Assembly (NCBI RefSeq): GCF_004331415.1
Contig: NZ_SJOP01000018.1
Location: 40,222-104,221, forward strand
Length of the DNA stretch: 64,000 nucleotides
Origin: Kosakonia quasisacchari
GTDB lineage: Bacteria > Pseudomonadota > Gammaproteobacteria > Enterobacterales > Enterobacteriaceae
Reading direction: 5' to 3'
The position numbers were made by a program, and so were the translations under genes. Below are positions 8,237 to 16,722 of this stretch, piece after piece (position 1 is the first letter of the stretch; the number at the start of each line of letters is the position of its first letter). The notes beneath the pieces were generated by a model. That model was not told the DNA's origin and did no database searches. It was given only the letters and a program-made list of their open reading frames with translations.

Positions 8237-9585
8237 TGCGAGTGCGTTTCTCGCCGCGAAGTTCTTTTGCCCGCACCCTGTTACTTATCGTCACCTTGCT
8301 GTTTGCCAGCCTGGTGACGACCTACCTGGTGGTGCTCAACTTCGCCATTTTGCCTAGCCTCCAGCAGTTTAATAAGGTTCTCGCGTACGAAGTGCGTATG
8401 TTGATGACCGATAAACTGCAACTGGAGGACGGCACGCAGCTGGTGGTGCCTCCGGCGTTTCGTCGTGAGATTTACCGCGAGCTGGGCATTTCGCTTTATT
8501 CCAACGAGGCCGCGGAAGACGCCGGCCTGCGTTGGGCACAGCATTACGAATTCTTAAGCCAGCAAATGGCGCAGCAGCTTGGCGGCCCGACCGAAGTGCG
8601 CGTTGAGGTGAATAAAAGCTCGCCGGTGGTGTGGCTGAAAACCTGGCTGTCGCCCAATATCTGGGTGCGCGTGCCGCTGACCGAAATTCATCAAGGGGAT
8701 TTCTCCCCGCTGTTCCGCTACACGCTGGCGATTATGCTACTGGCGATAGGCGGTGCCTGGTTGTTTATCCGTATTCAGAACCGACCACTTGTTGACCTGG
8801 AACACGCCGCACTGAAGGTGGGGAAAGGGCATATTCCGCCGCCGCTGCGTGAATATGGCGCGTCGGAAGTGCGCTCGGTCACCCGCGCCTTTAACCAGAT
8901 GGCCGCCGGGGTTAAGCAACTTGCCGACGATCGTACATTATTGATGGCAGGCGTCAGCCACGATCTGCGTACGCCGCTCACGCGTATTCGCTTAGCGACG
9001 GAGATGATGGCGGCAGAAGATGGTTATCTCGCTGAATCTATTAATAAAGATATTGAAGAGTGCAACGCGATTATCGAGCAGTTTATCGATTATCTGCGTA
9101 CCGGGCAGGAGATGCCGATGGAAGTGGCCGAACTGAATGCGGTGCTTGGCGAAGTGATCGCCGCAGAAAGTGGCTACGAACGTGAAATCGATACCGGATT
9201 GAAAGAGAGCGAGATTTTCGTGCGGATGCACCCGCTTTCCATTAAACGCGCGGTTGCCAATATGGTGGTTAACGCGGCGCGCTACGGCAATGGCTGGATC
9301 AAAGTCAGCAGCGGCACTGAGCACAATCGCGCTTGGTTCCAGGTTGAAGATGACGGTCCTGGTATCAAACCGGAGCAGCGCGAACATCTGTTCCAGCCGT
9401 TTGTCCGTGGTGACAGCGCGCGCAGCACCAGCGGCACTGGCCTCGGGCTGGCGATCGTGCAGCGTATTGTGGATAACCATAACGGCATTCTTGAATTGGG
9501 CACCAGCGAGCGGGGCGGGCTCTGTATTCGCGCCTGGCTGCCGATCCCGATTGCCCGACTGAGTGGGCAGAACAAAGAAGCATAA
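8233..9585 (+). CDS. envZ: Osmosensor histidine kinase EnvZ
   Basis: This inner-membrane kinase/phosphatase for OmpR has 450 residues, as in E. coli. Order of parts: first membrane segment about 15-43, periplasmic domain to about 160, second membrane segment about 162-180, HAMP, then the DHp domain with phospho-His243 in the motif HDLRTPL, and a HATPase domain with N box (NMVVNAARYG), DDGPGI and GTGLGLAIV boxes. The segment GLKESEIFVR differs from what I recall of E. coli, but the motifs are intact. A bidirectional terminator follows the stop. Confidence 0.98.
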   Translation: MMRVRFSPRSSFARTLLLIVTLLFASLVTTYLVVLNFAILPSLQQFNKVLAYEVRMLMTDKLQLEDGTQLVVPPAFRREIYRELGISLYSNEAAEDAGLRWAQHYEFLSQQMAQQLGGPTEVRVEVNKSSPVVWLKTWLSPNIWVRVPLTEIHQGDFSPLFRYTLAIMLLAIGGAWLFIRIQNRPLVDLEHAALKVGKGHIPPPLREYGASEVRSVTRAFNQMAAGVKQLADDRTLLMAGVSHDLRTPLTRIRLATEMMAAEDGYLAESINKDIEECNAIIEQFIDYLRTGQEMPMEVAELNAVLGEVIAAESGYEREIDTGLKESEIFVRMHPLSIKRAVANMVVNAARYGNGWIKVSSGTEHNRAWFQVEDDGPGIKPEQREHLFQPFVRGDSARSTSGTGLGLAIVQRIVDNHNGILELGTSERGGLCIRAWLPIPIARLSGQNKEA

Positions 9586-9590
9586 AAAAA

Positions 9591-9606
9591 CCCGCCATCT
9601 GGCGGG
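9591..9606. terminator. Bidirectional terminator between envZ and pckA
   Basis: A 7-bp stem CCCGCCA/TGGCGGG with a 2-nt apex is flanked by seven A on the left and four T on the right, so it can serve envZ on the plus strand and the converging pckA on the minus strand. Confidence 0.88.
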
Positions 9607-9630
9607 TTTTGTTTCTCTTGCGTAGCCAAA

Positions 9631-11250
9631 TTACACTTTTGGCCCGGCGCTGACTAACGCGGCGCCGGCAGCGGTATCGGTGTACTTCTCGAAGTTTTCA
9701 ATAAACAAGGCAGCCAGCTGCGCGGCTTTCTCCTGCCACTGCTCCGGGGACGCATAGGTATTGCGCGGGTCGAGAATGCGCGTATCCACGCCGGGCAGCG
9801 AAGTCGGGATTGCCAGGTTGAACATCGGCAGGGTAAAGGTTTCCGCATCGTCCAGCGAGCCATTAAGAATCGCGTCGATAATCGCCCGCGTGTCCTTGAT
9901 AGAGATACGTTTACCGGTGCCGTTCCAGCCGGTATTGACCAGATACGCCTGAGCGCCGGCAGCCTGCATTCTTTTCACCAGAACCTCCGCGTACTGGGTT
10001 GGATGCAGCGATAAAAACGCGGCACCAAAGCAGGCAGAGAATGTCGGTGTCGGTTCGGTGACGCCGCGTTCGGTTCCGGCAAGTTTAGCGGTAAAACCCG
10101 AGAGGAAATGGTACTGCGTCTGGCTGGCAGTCAGGCGCGAAACCGGCGGTAGTACGCCGAAAGCATCCGCCGTCAGGAAGATAACCTTCGTGGCGTGGCC
10201 TGCTTTGGAGACTGGTTTAACAATGTTCTGAATATGGTAAATCGGATACGACACACGGGTGTTTTCCGTTTTCGACGCATCATCATAATCAATGCTGCCG
10301 TCGTCGCGGACGCTGACATTTTCCAGCAACGCATCGCGACGAATGGCGTGGAAAATATCCGGTTCAGCTTCTTCCGAAAGCCGAATGGTTTTGGCGTAGC
10401 AACCGCCTTCAAAGTTGAAGACGCCATCATCATCCCAGCCGTGTTCATCGTCGCCAATTAAGCGGCGTTTCGGGTCGGTAGAGAGGGTGGTTTTGCCGGT
10501 GCCGGAGAGGCCGAAAAACACGGCTACATCGCCTTTTTCACCGACGTTTGCTGAACAGTGCATCGAGGCGATGCCCTGTAACGGCAGCAGGTAGTTCATG
10601 ATCGAGAACATACCTTTCTTCATCTCGCCGCCGTACCAGGTTCCGCCAATCAGCTGGATGCGTTCGGTGAGATTAAAGGCGACAAAGTTTTCCGAGTTGA
10701 GACCTTGCTCTTGCCATTGCGGGTTGGTGCACTTCGCGCCATTCATCACGATAAAGTCCGGCGTAAAGCTTGCCAGTTCTTCTTCGGTGGGACGAATGAA
10801 CATGTTCTTCACGAAGTGCGCCTGCCAGGCGACTTCGGTGATAAAACGCACCGAGAGGCGCGTATCCGGGTTTGCGCCGCAAAATGCGTCAATAATAAAC
10901 AGACGCTTTCCGGAAAGCTGCCGGGTTACCAGACCTTTTAAATGTTGCCAGATTTCAGGCGAGATCGGCTTGTTGTCGTTCTTGCCCTTGCCTTTATCGG
11001 ACCACCACACGGTATCGCGGGTGGTGTCATCACGCACAATATACTTATCTTTCGGCGAACGGCCGGTAAAAATACCGGTGTCGACGGTGACAGCACCAGA
11101 ATTCGTCAGCACACCACGCTCATATCCTTCCAGGTCTGGACGGAGCTCCTCCTGATACAGCGTATCGTAATCGGGGTTGTAGACGACATCCTGAACATCG
11201 TTGATACCATAAGCCTTGAGATCCTGCGGGGTTAAGCTCTTAACGCGCAT
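9631..11250 (-). CDS. pckA: Phosphoenolpyruvate carboxykinase (ATP)
   Basis: PckA catalyses oxaloacetate + ATP to phosphoenolpyruvate + ADP + CO2, the committed step of gluconeogenesis from TCA intermediates. It has 539 residues (E. coli 540). The P-loop-like kinase motif GLSGTGKTT is at 247-255, followed by the metal/nucleotide segment IGDDEHGWDDDGVFNFEGG and an Arg-rich RSPKDKY oxaloacetate site at 64-70. It is a single gene between the envZ and hslO convergence points. The CRP site upstream fits its known catabolite control. Confidence 0.98.
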   Translation of the reverse strand: MRVKSLTPQDLKAYGINDVQDVVYNPDYDTLYQEELRPDLEGYERGVLTNSGAVTVDTGIFTGRSPKDKYIVRDDTTRDTVWWSDKGKGKNDNKPISPEIWQHLKGLVTRQLSGKRLFIIDAFCGANPDTRLSVRFITEVAWQAHFVKNMFIRPTEEELASFTPDFIVMNGAKCTNPQWQEQGLNSENFVAFNLTERIQLIGGTWYGGEMKKGMFSIMNYLLPLQGIASMHCSANVGEKGDVAVFFGLSGTGKTTLSTDPKRRLIGDDEHGWDDDGVFNFEGGCYAKTIRLSEEAEPDIFHAIRRDALLENVSVRDDGSIDYDDASKTENTRVSYPIYHIQNIVKPVSKAGHATKVIFLTADAFGVLPPVSRLTASQTQYHFLSGFTAKLAGTERGVTEPTPTFSACFGAAFLSLHPTQYAEVLVKRMQAAGAQAYLVNTGWNGTGKRISIKDTRAIIDAILNGSLDDAETFTLPMFNLAIPTSLPGVDTRILDPRNTYASPEQWQEKAAQLAALFIENFEKYTDTAAGAALVSAGPKV

Positions 11251-11368
11251 GTCACTGCTCCTTAGCCAATATGTACTGCCTGAAATTGTAGGGTTGTTTT
11301 TTACCCGCTTACCGGGACGAGGCTCATAGATTTACCTAACTCGACAAACCCAGACTGACGGAAAACAC

Positions 11369-11384
11369 TGTGATTGTGGTCACG
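11369..11384 (-). promoter_or_regulatory. CRP site upstream of pckA
   Basis: TGTGATTGTGGTCACG is a near-perfect CRP dyad (TGTGA-N6-TCACG), about 120 nt upstream of pckA. A second, half-matching copy (TGTGA-N6-TCGCT) starts at 11472. The 337-nt gap 11251-11587 holds these sites and the hslO terminator; I see no gene. cAMP-CRP activation of pckA is established in E. coli. Confidence 0.72.
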
Positions 11385-11555
11385 TAACGAGACGGATTAT
11401 GGCAAAAATAGCCTCATTTATGGGGTAAATGTTCCAAAAATGGCGTAAGACGACATTTTTAACCGCGGCTTTGTGACTGTAATCGCTTTCATGAAAGTAA
11501 GTTACGTAACACTTTCATTGTGGATTTTAACGGAAACGTGACGAGTCATGCAAAA

Positions 11556-11575
11556 ACGCCGCCCGCAGGCGGCGT
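11556..11575 (-). terminator. Terminator of hslO
   Basis: An ACGCCGCC/GGCGGCGT stem of 8 bp with a 4-nt loop lies 12 nt beyond the hslO stop. On the minus strand it runs into TTTTTG. Confidence 0.8.
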
Positions 11576-11587
11576 GAGGAAGGTCGT

Positions 11588-12466
11588 TTAGTGCACCTGC
11601 GGATCGGCAGGAGAAGCGTTGTTGCGGATCTCGGCAATATCCATCGCGTTAAACAGATAGTGGCTACCGCAATAGTCGCAGTGCATATCGATTTCGCCCT
11701 CTTCCGCGAGGATGCTATCCACTTCTTCGTCCGGCAGCGTCTTCAGCGCACCCGCGCAGCGTTCACGAGAGCAAGTGCATTTGAATTCCACATCTTGTGG
11801 ATCATACAGCGTGACTTCTTCTTCGTGATACAAACGCCACAGCACATCTTCCGCCGCCAGCGTCAGCAACTCTTCCGCTTTAATGGTTTCCGTCAGCACA
11901 GCCAGATGCTCAAAATCTTCAGCCTGCGTTTCCTGCGCTGGCAATACCTGCAGCAGCATGCCGCCCGCTGCGGGCTGGCCATCAACCTCGTCGGTGCGGA
12001 TAAACAAACGTGTCGGCAGCTGTTCTGAACGCAGGAAGTAATCTTCCAGGCATGCCGCCAGCGTATCGCCCTCAAGACCAACAACACCCTGATAACGCTC
12101 GCCCTCTTCAGGCGTAATGGTGATAACTAAATAGCCGTTGCCCACCAGCGTTTTCAGATCCGCATTTTCCGGTACATCGCCCTGAACACGCGCCACACCG
12201 CGCATTTGCTGGCGATTGTTACCGTTGATAACCGCCAGGCTCATCGGGCCATCACCTTGCAACTGTACGGTAATATCACCGGCAAATTTCAGCGTCGCGG
12301 TCAGCAGGCTGGTAGCGACCAGCAACTCGCCGAGCACCGTTTTTACCGGCAGCGGATAGTTGTGGTTTTCGAGGATCTGTTTCCAGGTATGGGAAACGGT
12401 CACCAGTTCGCCGCGAACAGCGTAGTTTTCAAAAAGATAGCGGTGTAATTGGTCTTGAATGGCCAT
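11588..12466 (-). CDS. hslO: Redox-regulated chaperone Hsp33
   Basis: This cytosolic holdase chaperone is switched on by oxidation. Its C-terminal zinc centre is formed by the CTC pair in FKCTCSRERC and the CDYC pair near the end; oxidation releases zinc and unfolds the linker to expose a client-binding surface. At 292 residues it matches E. coli. It lies 24 nt after hslR in the same direction, in the yrfG-hslR-hslO run, and ends at its own terminator. Confidence 0.97.
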   Translation of the reverse strand: MAIQDQLHRYLFENYAVRGELVTVSHTWKQILENHNYPLPVKTVLGELLVATSLLTATLKFAGDITVQLQGDGPMSLAVINGNNRQQMRGVARVQGDVPENADLKTLVGNGYLVITITPEEGERYQGVVGLEGDTLAACLEDYFLRSEQLPTRLFIRTDEVDGQPAAGGMLLQVLPAQETQAEDFEHLAVLTETIKAEELLTLAAEDVLWRLYHEEEVTLYDPQDVEFKCTCSRERCAGALKTLPDEEVDSILAEEGEIDMHCDYCGSHYLFNAMDIAEIRNNASPADPQVH

Positions 12467-12490
12467 GATTATCTCTCTTGCGGGTGAGCG

Positions 12491-12892
12491 TTATTCGCTA
12501 TCACCTAATTTAAATTTTATGAGATCGCGACGTTCTTTCTTATCCGGGCGGCGATCGGGATGGGGCATGGTGAGCGCGTTAAGTTTGCGGGCCAGCGCCA
12601 CTTTTTCGCGTTTCTCAATGCTTTCTGTCGTCTCTTCATACAGCTCGACAGCTTCATTTGCCGGGCGGCGCTGCTCCGTAATGCCTTTGATGATGACGGT
12701 TCGCTCATCATTTCCCTGACGTAGCGTGAGCGTGGCGTTCAGCTCGACGATTTTACTCGGTTTGCTACGCTGCCCGTTGTAATGCACTTTGCCGCCGTCA
12801 ACCATTTCGCGAGCAAGGGCGCGGGTTTTATAAAAACGCGCGGCCCACAGCCACTTATCAAGACGAACTTCTTGCGCAGGCTGCTGTTTCAT
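12491..12892 (-). CDS. hslR: Heat-shock ribosome-associated protein Hsp15
   Basis: Hsp15 is an S4-domain RNA-binding protein that binds free 50S subunits carrying a stranded nascent chain and helps recycle them after heat shock. The S4 motif VRLDKWLWAARFYKTRALAREM is at the N terminus, and the tail is basic. I choose the ATG at 12892, which overlaps the yrfG stop in TGATG and gives the E. coli length of 133 residues. A GTG one codon upstream is possible. Confidence 0.95.
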   Translation of the reverse strand: MKQQPAQEVRLDKWLWAARFYKTRALAREMVDGGKVHYNGQRSKPSKIVELNATLTLRQGNDERTVIIKGITEQRRPANEAVELYEETTESIEKREKVALARKLNALTMPHPDRRPDKKERRDLIKFKLGDSE

Positions 12893-13569
12893 CACATCTC
12901 CTTGAGAAGTGAAGGGATCAGGCCACGGTAGTCATTGGTGCCTGGATGGCGCTGATAACATTTTTCCGCCAGCCCGGAATCTGGGTTGGTGACGCCCAGG
13001 CAGTAGCGGATGCCGAATTTCGCCGCTGCATCAAGAATCGGTTCGCTGTCATCGATAAACAGCGTCCGTTCAGGAGTGAGCCCAGTTTCATGCGCGACAG
13101 CTTGCCACAGACGCTGATCCTCTTTCGGATAACCAAATGTATGGGTGGAAAGTAATAAATCAAGGTGCGATGCAAGGCCTGTGTGCTCAAGTTTGACCGC
13201 CAGATTATGCGGGTGTGCATTGGTCAGTAAAATGCGGCGTTTACCGCTTTTTTGTAGCGCATTCAGAAACGGCACCGTATCTTCACGCAGCACCGCGCGC
13301 GGCCCTTGCTGGGTGGTCATGGCGCAAATATCCAGGCCCAGGCGTTCGCTCCAGTAATCCAGACAGTACCAGTTTAGCGTATGCTGCACAGCGTGATATT
13401 CCTGGCGGAGAACGTTCTGCGCTTCTTCCGGCGTTAAGCCTTGCTTGACGCCAAAGGTTTCCGGCACCAGTTTTTGCCAAAAGAAGTTATCAAACGCGAG
13501 ATCGAGAAGTGTGCCGTCCATATCCAGCAGAACGGTATCAACGTCCTGCCATGCGATATCAAGGTGCAT
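12892..13569 (-). CDS. yrfG: HAD-family GMP/IMP nucleotidase YrfG
   Basis: A 225-residue haloacid-dehalogenase hydrolase. Motif I is DMDGTLLD near residue 17, motif II LLTNAHPHN, the lysine is in FGYPKEDQ and the acidic motif is FIDDSEPILDAA. The E. coli protein dephosphorylates GMP and IMP. It is translationally coupled to hslR (TGATG) and sits 59 nt after igaA on the same strand, so the four genes may share a transcript. Substrate is by homology only. Confidence 0.94.
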   Translation of the reverse strand: MHLDIAWQDVDTVLLDMDGTLLDLAFDNFFWQKLVPETFGVKQGLTPEEAQNVLRQEYHAVQHTLNWYCLDYWSERLGLDICAMTTQQGPRAVLREDTVPFLNALQKSGKRRILLTNAHPHNLAVKLEHTGLASHLDLLLSTHTFGYPKEDQRLWQAVAHETGLTPERTLFIDDSEPILDAAAKFGIRYCLGVTNPDSGLAEKCYQRHPGTNDYRGLIPSLLKEM

Positions 13570-13628
13570 TAAAAACTCCAGCCAGAAGAAAACGTGCGAC
13601 AGGTTAACACAGCTCGCACGACAGATCG

Positions 13629-15767
13629 TTAGCCGCTGAGGCTATCCTGGGTGGGCAGAAACTGGGGGTTCAGACAGCTGGCGTAATACTGCTGAATCTC
13701 TTCGATACGTGTGCGATTGCGCTGGTAACGGCGCAGCGCCAGCACACCGTTGTAGAGGCTGCAAATCACCATCGCGACCAGCAGAAGTGTGGTTCCCGCA
13801 TAACGCCACAGGCCGCTGGCATCCGGCATGCGATGCAGGCTGATGTGCTTGGTGCCGTTTGCATCAGTATAGATATTGGTAATGATCCCTTCCGCGCGAA
13901 ACGGCGTTTGCATCAGCATTTGCGCCAGCCGCTGGAATTCATTCCATTGTTCCTGCGCCGGATAGTCATACAGTGCAATCGGCGGCCAGGGCTGATCAAC
14001 CAGCTCGCTGCCTTCTTCGCTGCTAATCAGAAAACCGCCCGGTGCCGGACTGTTCAGCGCCTGCGCCGCACGGGTGGTTTCCCGCATAATGAACGGCGCG
14101 GTAGAGGTGGTGACCAAATTATCCAGCGACTCGGCGCTTACCGGACGCAGCAATACGTTCACGCCGGTGAGTTTCCCGTCGCTGGCGCGTTTGGTCAGTG
14201 TTTCCCAGTCTTTACTGTTGCCGAGGTTGACCAGCGCGTTTTTCAAGCGCAGGCACTCATCTTCGGCGGCACACAAATCTTGGGTTTTCAGTACGATATC
14301 GGCAAAGTCATCCAGCAGCACCATGCCGGACTTCTGAATGGCTGAGCGCAGCACCGGGCTCACGCGGGAATCATCTTCGGTAGTGGGATGAAGCTGGCGG
14401 CTGACCGCCTGAGCAAGCGCGGTGGCTTTGTTCACAATATCGGATTCTGGCAACGGCAGTGGCGGGGCGTTGTTCCAGATAATTTGCGAGCAGTCGAACG
14501 GCGTAAACGGTGACGTCTGGCGCGAGGTCCAGTTACTTTGCATGTGGATATTACACATGCCGGTGCCGCTGATGCGCAGCGTATCACCAATCCGCAACCC
14601 GGCGGCTTCGAGCTGATTCACGCTACTGGCTTCAACGGTCTGCGCGCCTTTAATCCACGACACGGTAAATTTGATCGGCATATCCAGCGGCATCCAAATC
14701 AACAACATCGCCAGCACCACCAGTGAACCGATGGAAATAACCGCGCTGCGCACCCAGTGTTGCAGCGGGAAATTTTTCACTTCATCGTGCAGGGAGAGAA
14801 AACGCCCCTGCCGCACAACGTGGCGGTCGAGATAGATATCAATATCGGTTTGTTGGCCCAGATCCTGTGTTACGAAGGGCTGCCAGTGACGCGGATAAAT
14901 CAGGTCGATAATACCTAACGAGATATTATTCATTTGCTCCTGATTATTTTCACCGAACAGCCCCCAGCGCTTTGGCGTGCCACGCAGACAATGAATCTCC
15001 CGCAGCGTGTTTTTAGCCGGTGGCGCATATAACCCCCAAAGCCCGGCGGCAAGCAGCAGCACGCCGCCACCCGCCAGCCATGGGATAAAGACGTCGGGCG
15101 AGGCCAGACAGAAGAAAAACAGCAGAAACGAGACCGAGATCAGCAGCGCTTCGCGCATGCCGTCCGGGCGGCTTAATGCGTACTCTTCCGACGTTTCCCG
15201 GCGAATATTCAGCAGCTCAATTTGCTCACTCTCTTCACCGCGGATCGCGGATTGGCTCGATGATACGCGCTCAAGTTCGCCTCCGCGCTCTTCATGCATA
15301 TATTCGCTGAGCGTGTGCCCATTGAGCGAGATAACCAGCGGCATTGAGTCGGTGCGGATCAGTTCGACATTGTTCTCGTCAGTAATGTACTGCTCCCAGG
15401 AAGGGGGCAAATGGACTTCGACGGAATCAAGATAGTAGCGCCATTTATTCGGGGCGTCAGTGGTGATGCCATAGCGGGTGATGGAGTGCGTGACATACAG
15501 CACCGTGTTGCTATATGCGTTAAGGCTGATGGAAACAGGGGCAGCAGTCGCGCCGGTAGGGGCGAGATTGTTTTGCGTACGGGAGAGCGCTTCCAGGTAG
15601 CGTTCCGCCGTTTCACGCTCTTCAGGTGTTAATTTGCGGGTAGTCGCGCCGGTGAAAGCCTGTAAATACGGCAGTCGATACCGACGTTGCGACCTGAACC
15701 TGAAAATCCATCCGGCGAGGAATGCGCAGGCCAGCATAGCAGCGAAAAAAATCAAAATGGTGCTCAT
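13629..15767 (-). CDS. igaA: IgaA-family Rcs inhibitor (YrfF/UmoB)
   Basis: IgaA is an essential multi-pass inner-membrane protein that restrains the Rcs envelope-stress phosphorelay, in current models through RcsD and RcsF contacts. It has 712 residues (E. coli 711). Hydrophobic segments are visible at the N terminus, at about 206-250 (LLISVSFLLFFFCLASPDVF onward), at about 340-360, and near the C terminus (LLLVAMVICSLYNGVL); the large domain between the last two is periplasmic. It is first in the igaA-yrfG-hslR-hslO run and diverges from nudE. Confidence 0.96.
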   Translation of the reverse strand: MSTILIFFAAMLACAFLAGWIFRFRSQRRYRLPYLQAFTGATTRKLTPEERETAERYLEALSRTQNNLAPTGATAAPVSISLNAYSNTVLYVTHSITRYGITTDAPNKWRYYLDSVEVHLPPSWEQYITDENNVELIRTDSMPLVISLNGHTLSEYMHEERGGELERVSSSQSAIRGEESEQIELLNIRRETSEEYALSRPDGMREALLISVSFLLFFFCLASPDVFIPWLAGGGVLLLAAGLWGLYAPPAKNTLREIHCLRGTPKRWGLFGENNQEQMNNISLGIIDLIYPRHWQPFVTQDLGQQTDIDIYLDRHVVRQGRFLSLHDEVKNFPLQHWVRSAVISIGSLVVLAMLLIWMPLDMPIKFTVSWIKGAQTVEASSVNQLEAAGLRIGDTLRISGTGMCNIHMQSNWTSRQTSPFTPFDCSQIIWNNAPPLPLPESDIVNKATALAQAVSRQLHPTTEDDSRVSPVLRSAIQKSGMVLLDDFADIVLKTQDLCAAEDECLRLKNALVNLGNSKDWETLTKRASDGKLTGVNVLLRPVSAESLDNLVTTSTAPFIMRETTRAAQALNSPAPGGFLISSEEGSELVDQPWPPIALYDYPAQEQWNEFQRLAQMLMQTPFRAEGIITNIYTDANGTKHISLHRMPDASGLWRYAGTTLLLVAMVICSLYNGVLALRRYQRNRTRIEEIQQYYASCLNPQFLPTQDSLSG

Positions 15768-16083
15768 GCTTTCCCCATCTTACTTTTTCTAACAGGTGTA
15801 GTCAGTTGCACCCTTCCCGTAACTATCTAATGTGGTCGGCCGTTTAAGCAAGTAATTAACTTGAGTATTTTTAAGCGCATACCAATGTCAAAGAGAATAG
15901 CAAAACCACCCTAGCGGGAATATCAGCAAATTCTTAGTTTTATTTCAAGCTATTGACTTTTTGGTTAAATTGGGAATTGATTTCGAAGAGGTTGCAAGAA
16001 TGTAAATTAGCGGCAAAGTACATTGCCCAAACAGTGCGTAGTGTCGCACAATAACGAAAGTTTCTCTGCAAAGACCGATAATA
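15768..16083. other. igaA-nudE divergent intergenic region
   Basis: These 316 nt hold no coding frame that I can support. The left part is igaA leader, and the AT-rich middle (about 15840-15990) is likely to contain both promoters. I cannot single out a convincing -35/-10 pair or operator. Confidence 0.5.
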
Positions 16084-16644
16084 ATGAGCGAATCATTGCA
16101 AAAACCCACCATTCTTAACGTAGAAACGGTCGCGTCTTCACGACTTTTTAACGTCGAAAGTGTGGATCTGGAATTCAGTAACGGCGTGCGCCGTGTTTAC
16201 GAACGTATGCGCCCTTCTCTGCACGAAGCCGTGATGATTGTGCCAATTGTTGACGATCATCTGATTCTGATCCGTGAATATGCGGTTGGCACTGAATCCT
16301 ACGAACTGGGATTTTCCAAGGGTCTTATCGATCCAGGTGAGAGTATATACGAAGCGGCGAACCGTGAACTAAAAGAAGAAGTCGGATTTGGCGCAAAAGA
16401 GCTTACTTTTCTGAAAAAACTCAGTATGGCGCCCTCTTATTTCTCCAGCAAAATGAATATCGTCGTGGCAGAAGATCTCTATCCAGAGTCGTTGCCGGGT
16501 GATGAACCCGAGCCGCTACCGCAGGTACGCTGGCCGCTGAAGCACTTGATGGATCTGTTAGAAGATCCCGATTTCAACGAAGCCCGCAATGTCAGCGCGC
16601 TGTTTTTGGTTCGCGAATGGCTAAAAGGGCAGGGGCGTCTTTGA
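16084..16644 (+). CDS. nudE: ADP compounds hydrolase NudE
   Basis: This Nudix hydrolase acts on ADP-ribose, NADH and Ap3A-type compounds, giving AMP and the other phosphate half. It has 186 residues. A complete Nudix box lies in GLIDPGESIYEAANRELKEE plus VG, matching GX5EX7REUXEEXGU with all catalytic glutamates. A bidirectional terminator follows. The gene is divergent from igaA and converges on mrcA. As an ADP-ribose-clearing enzyme it could compete for substrate with the NrtR-linked operon at 46310-48674, if that operon does use ADP-ribose (inference). Confidence 0.96.
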   Translation: MSESLQKPTILNVETVASSRLFNVESVDLEFSNGVRRVYERMRPSLHEAVMIVPIVDDHLILIREYAVGTESYELGFSKGLIDPGESIYEAANRELKEEVGFGAKELTFLKKLSMAPSYFSSKMNIVVAEDLYPESLPGDEPEPLPQVRWPLKHLMDLLEDPDFNEARNVSALFLVREWLKGQGRL

Positions 16645-16664
16645 ACGCACAAAATAATAAATGA

Positions 16665-16689
16665 AAAGGGCGCATTCGCGCCCTTTTTG
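16665..16689. terminator. nudE terminator
   Basis: A perfect 9-bp stem AAAGGGCGC/GCGCCCTTT with a 4-nt loop runs into TT on the plus strand and has A residues on the left, so it may also stop mrcA transcripts. A second GC stem (16700-16716, GCCGGG/CCCGGC) follows it. Confidence 0.85.
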
Positions 16690-16722
16690 CTGCCTGTCGG
16701 CCGGGACAAGCCCGGCAAAGAT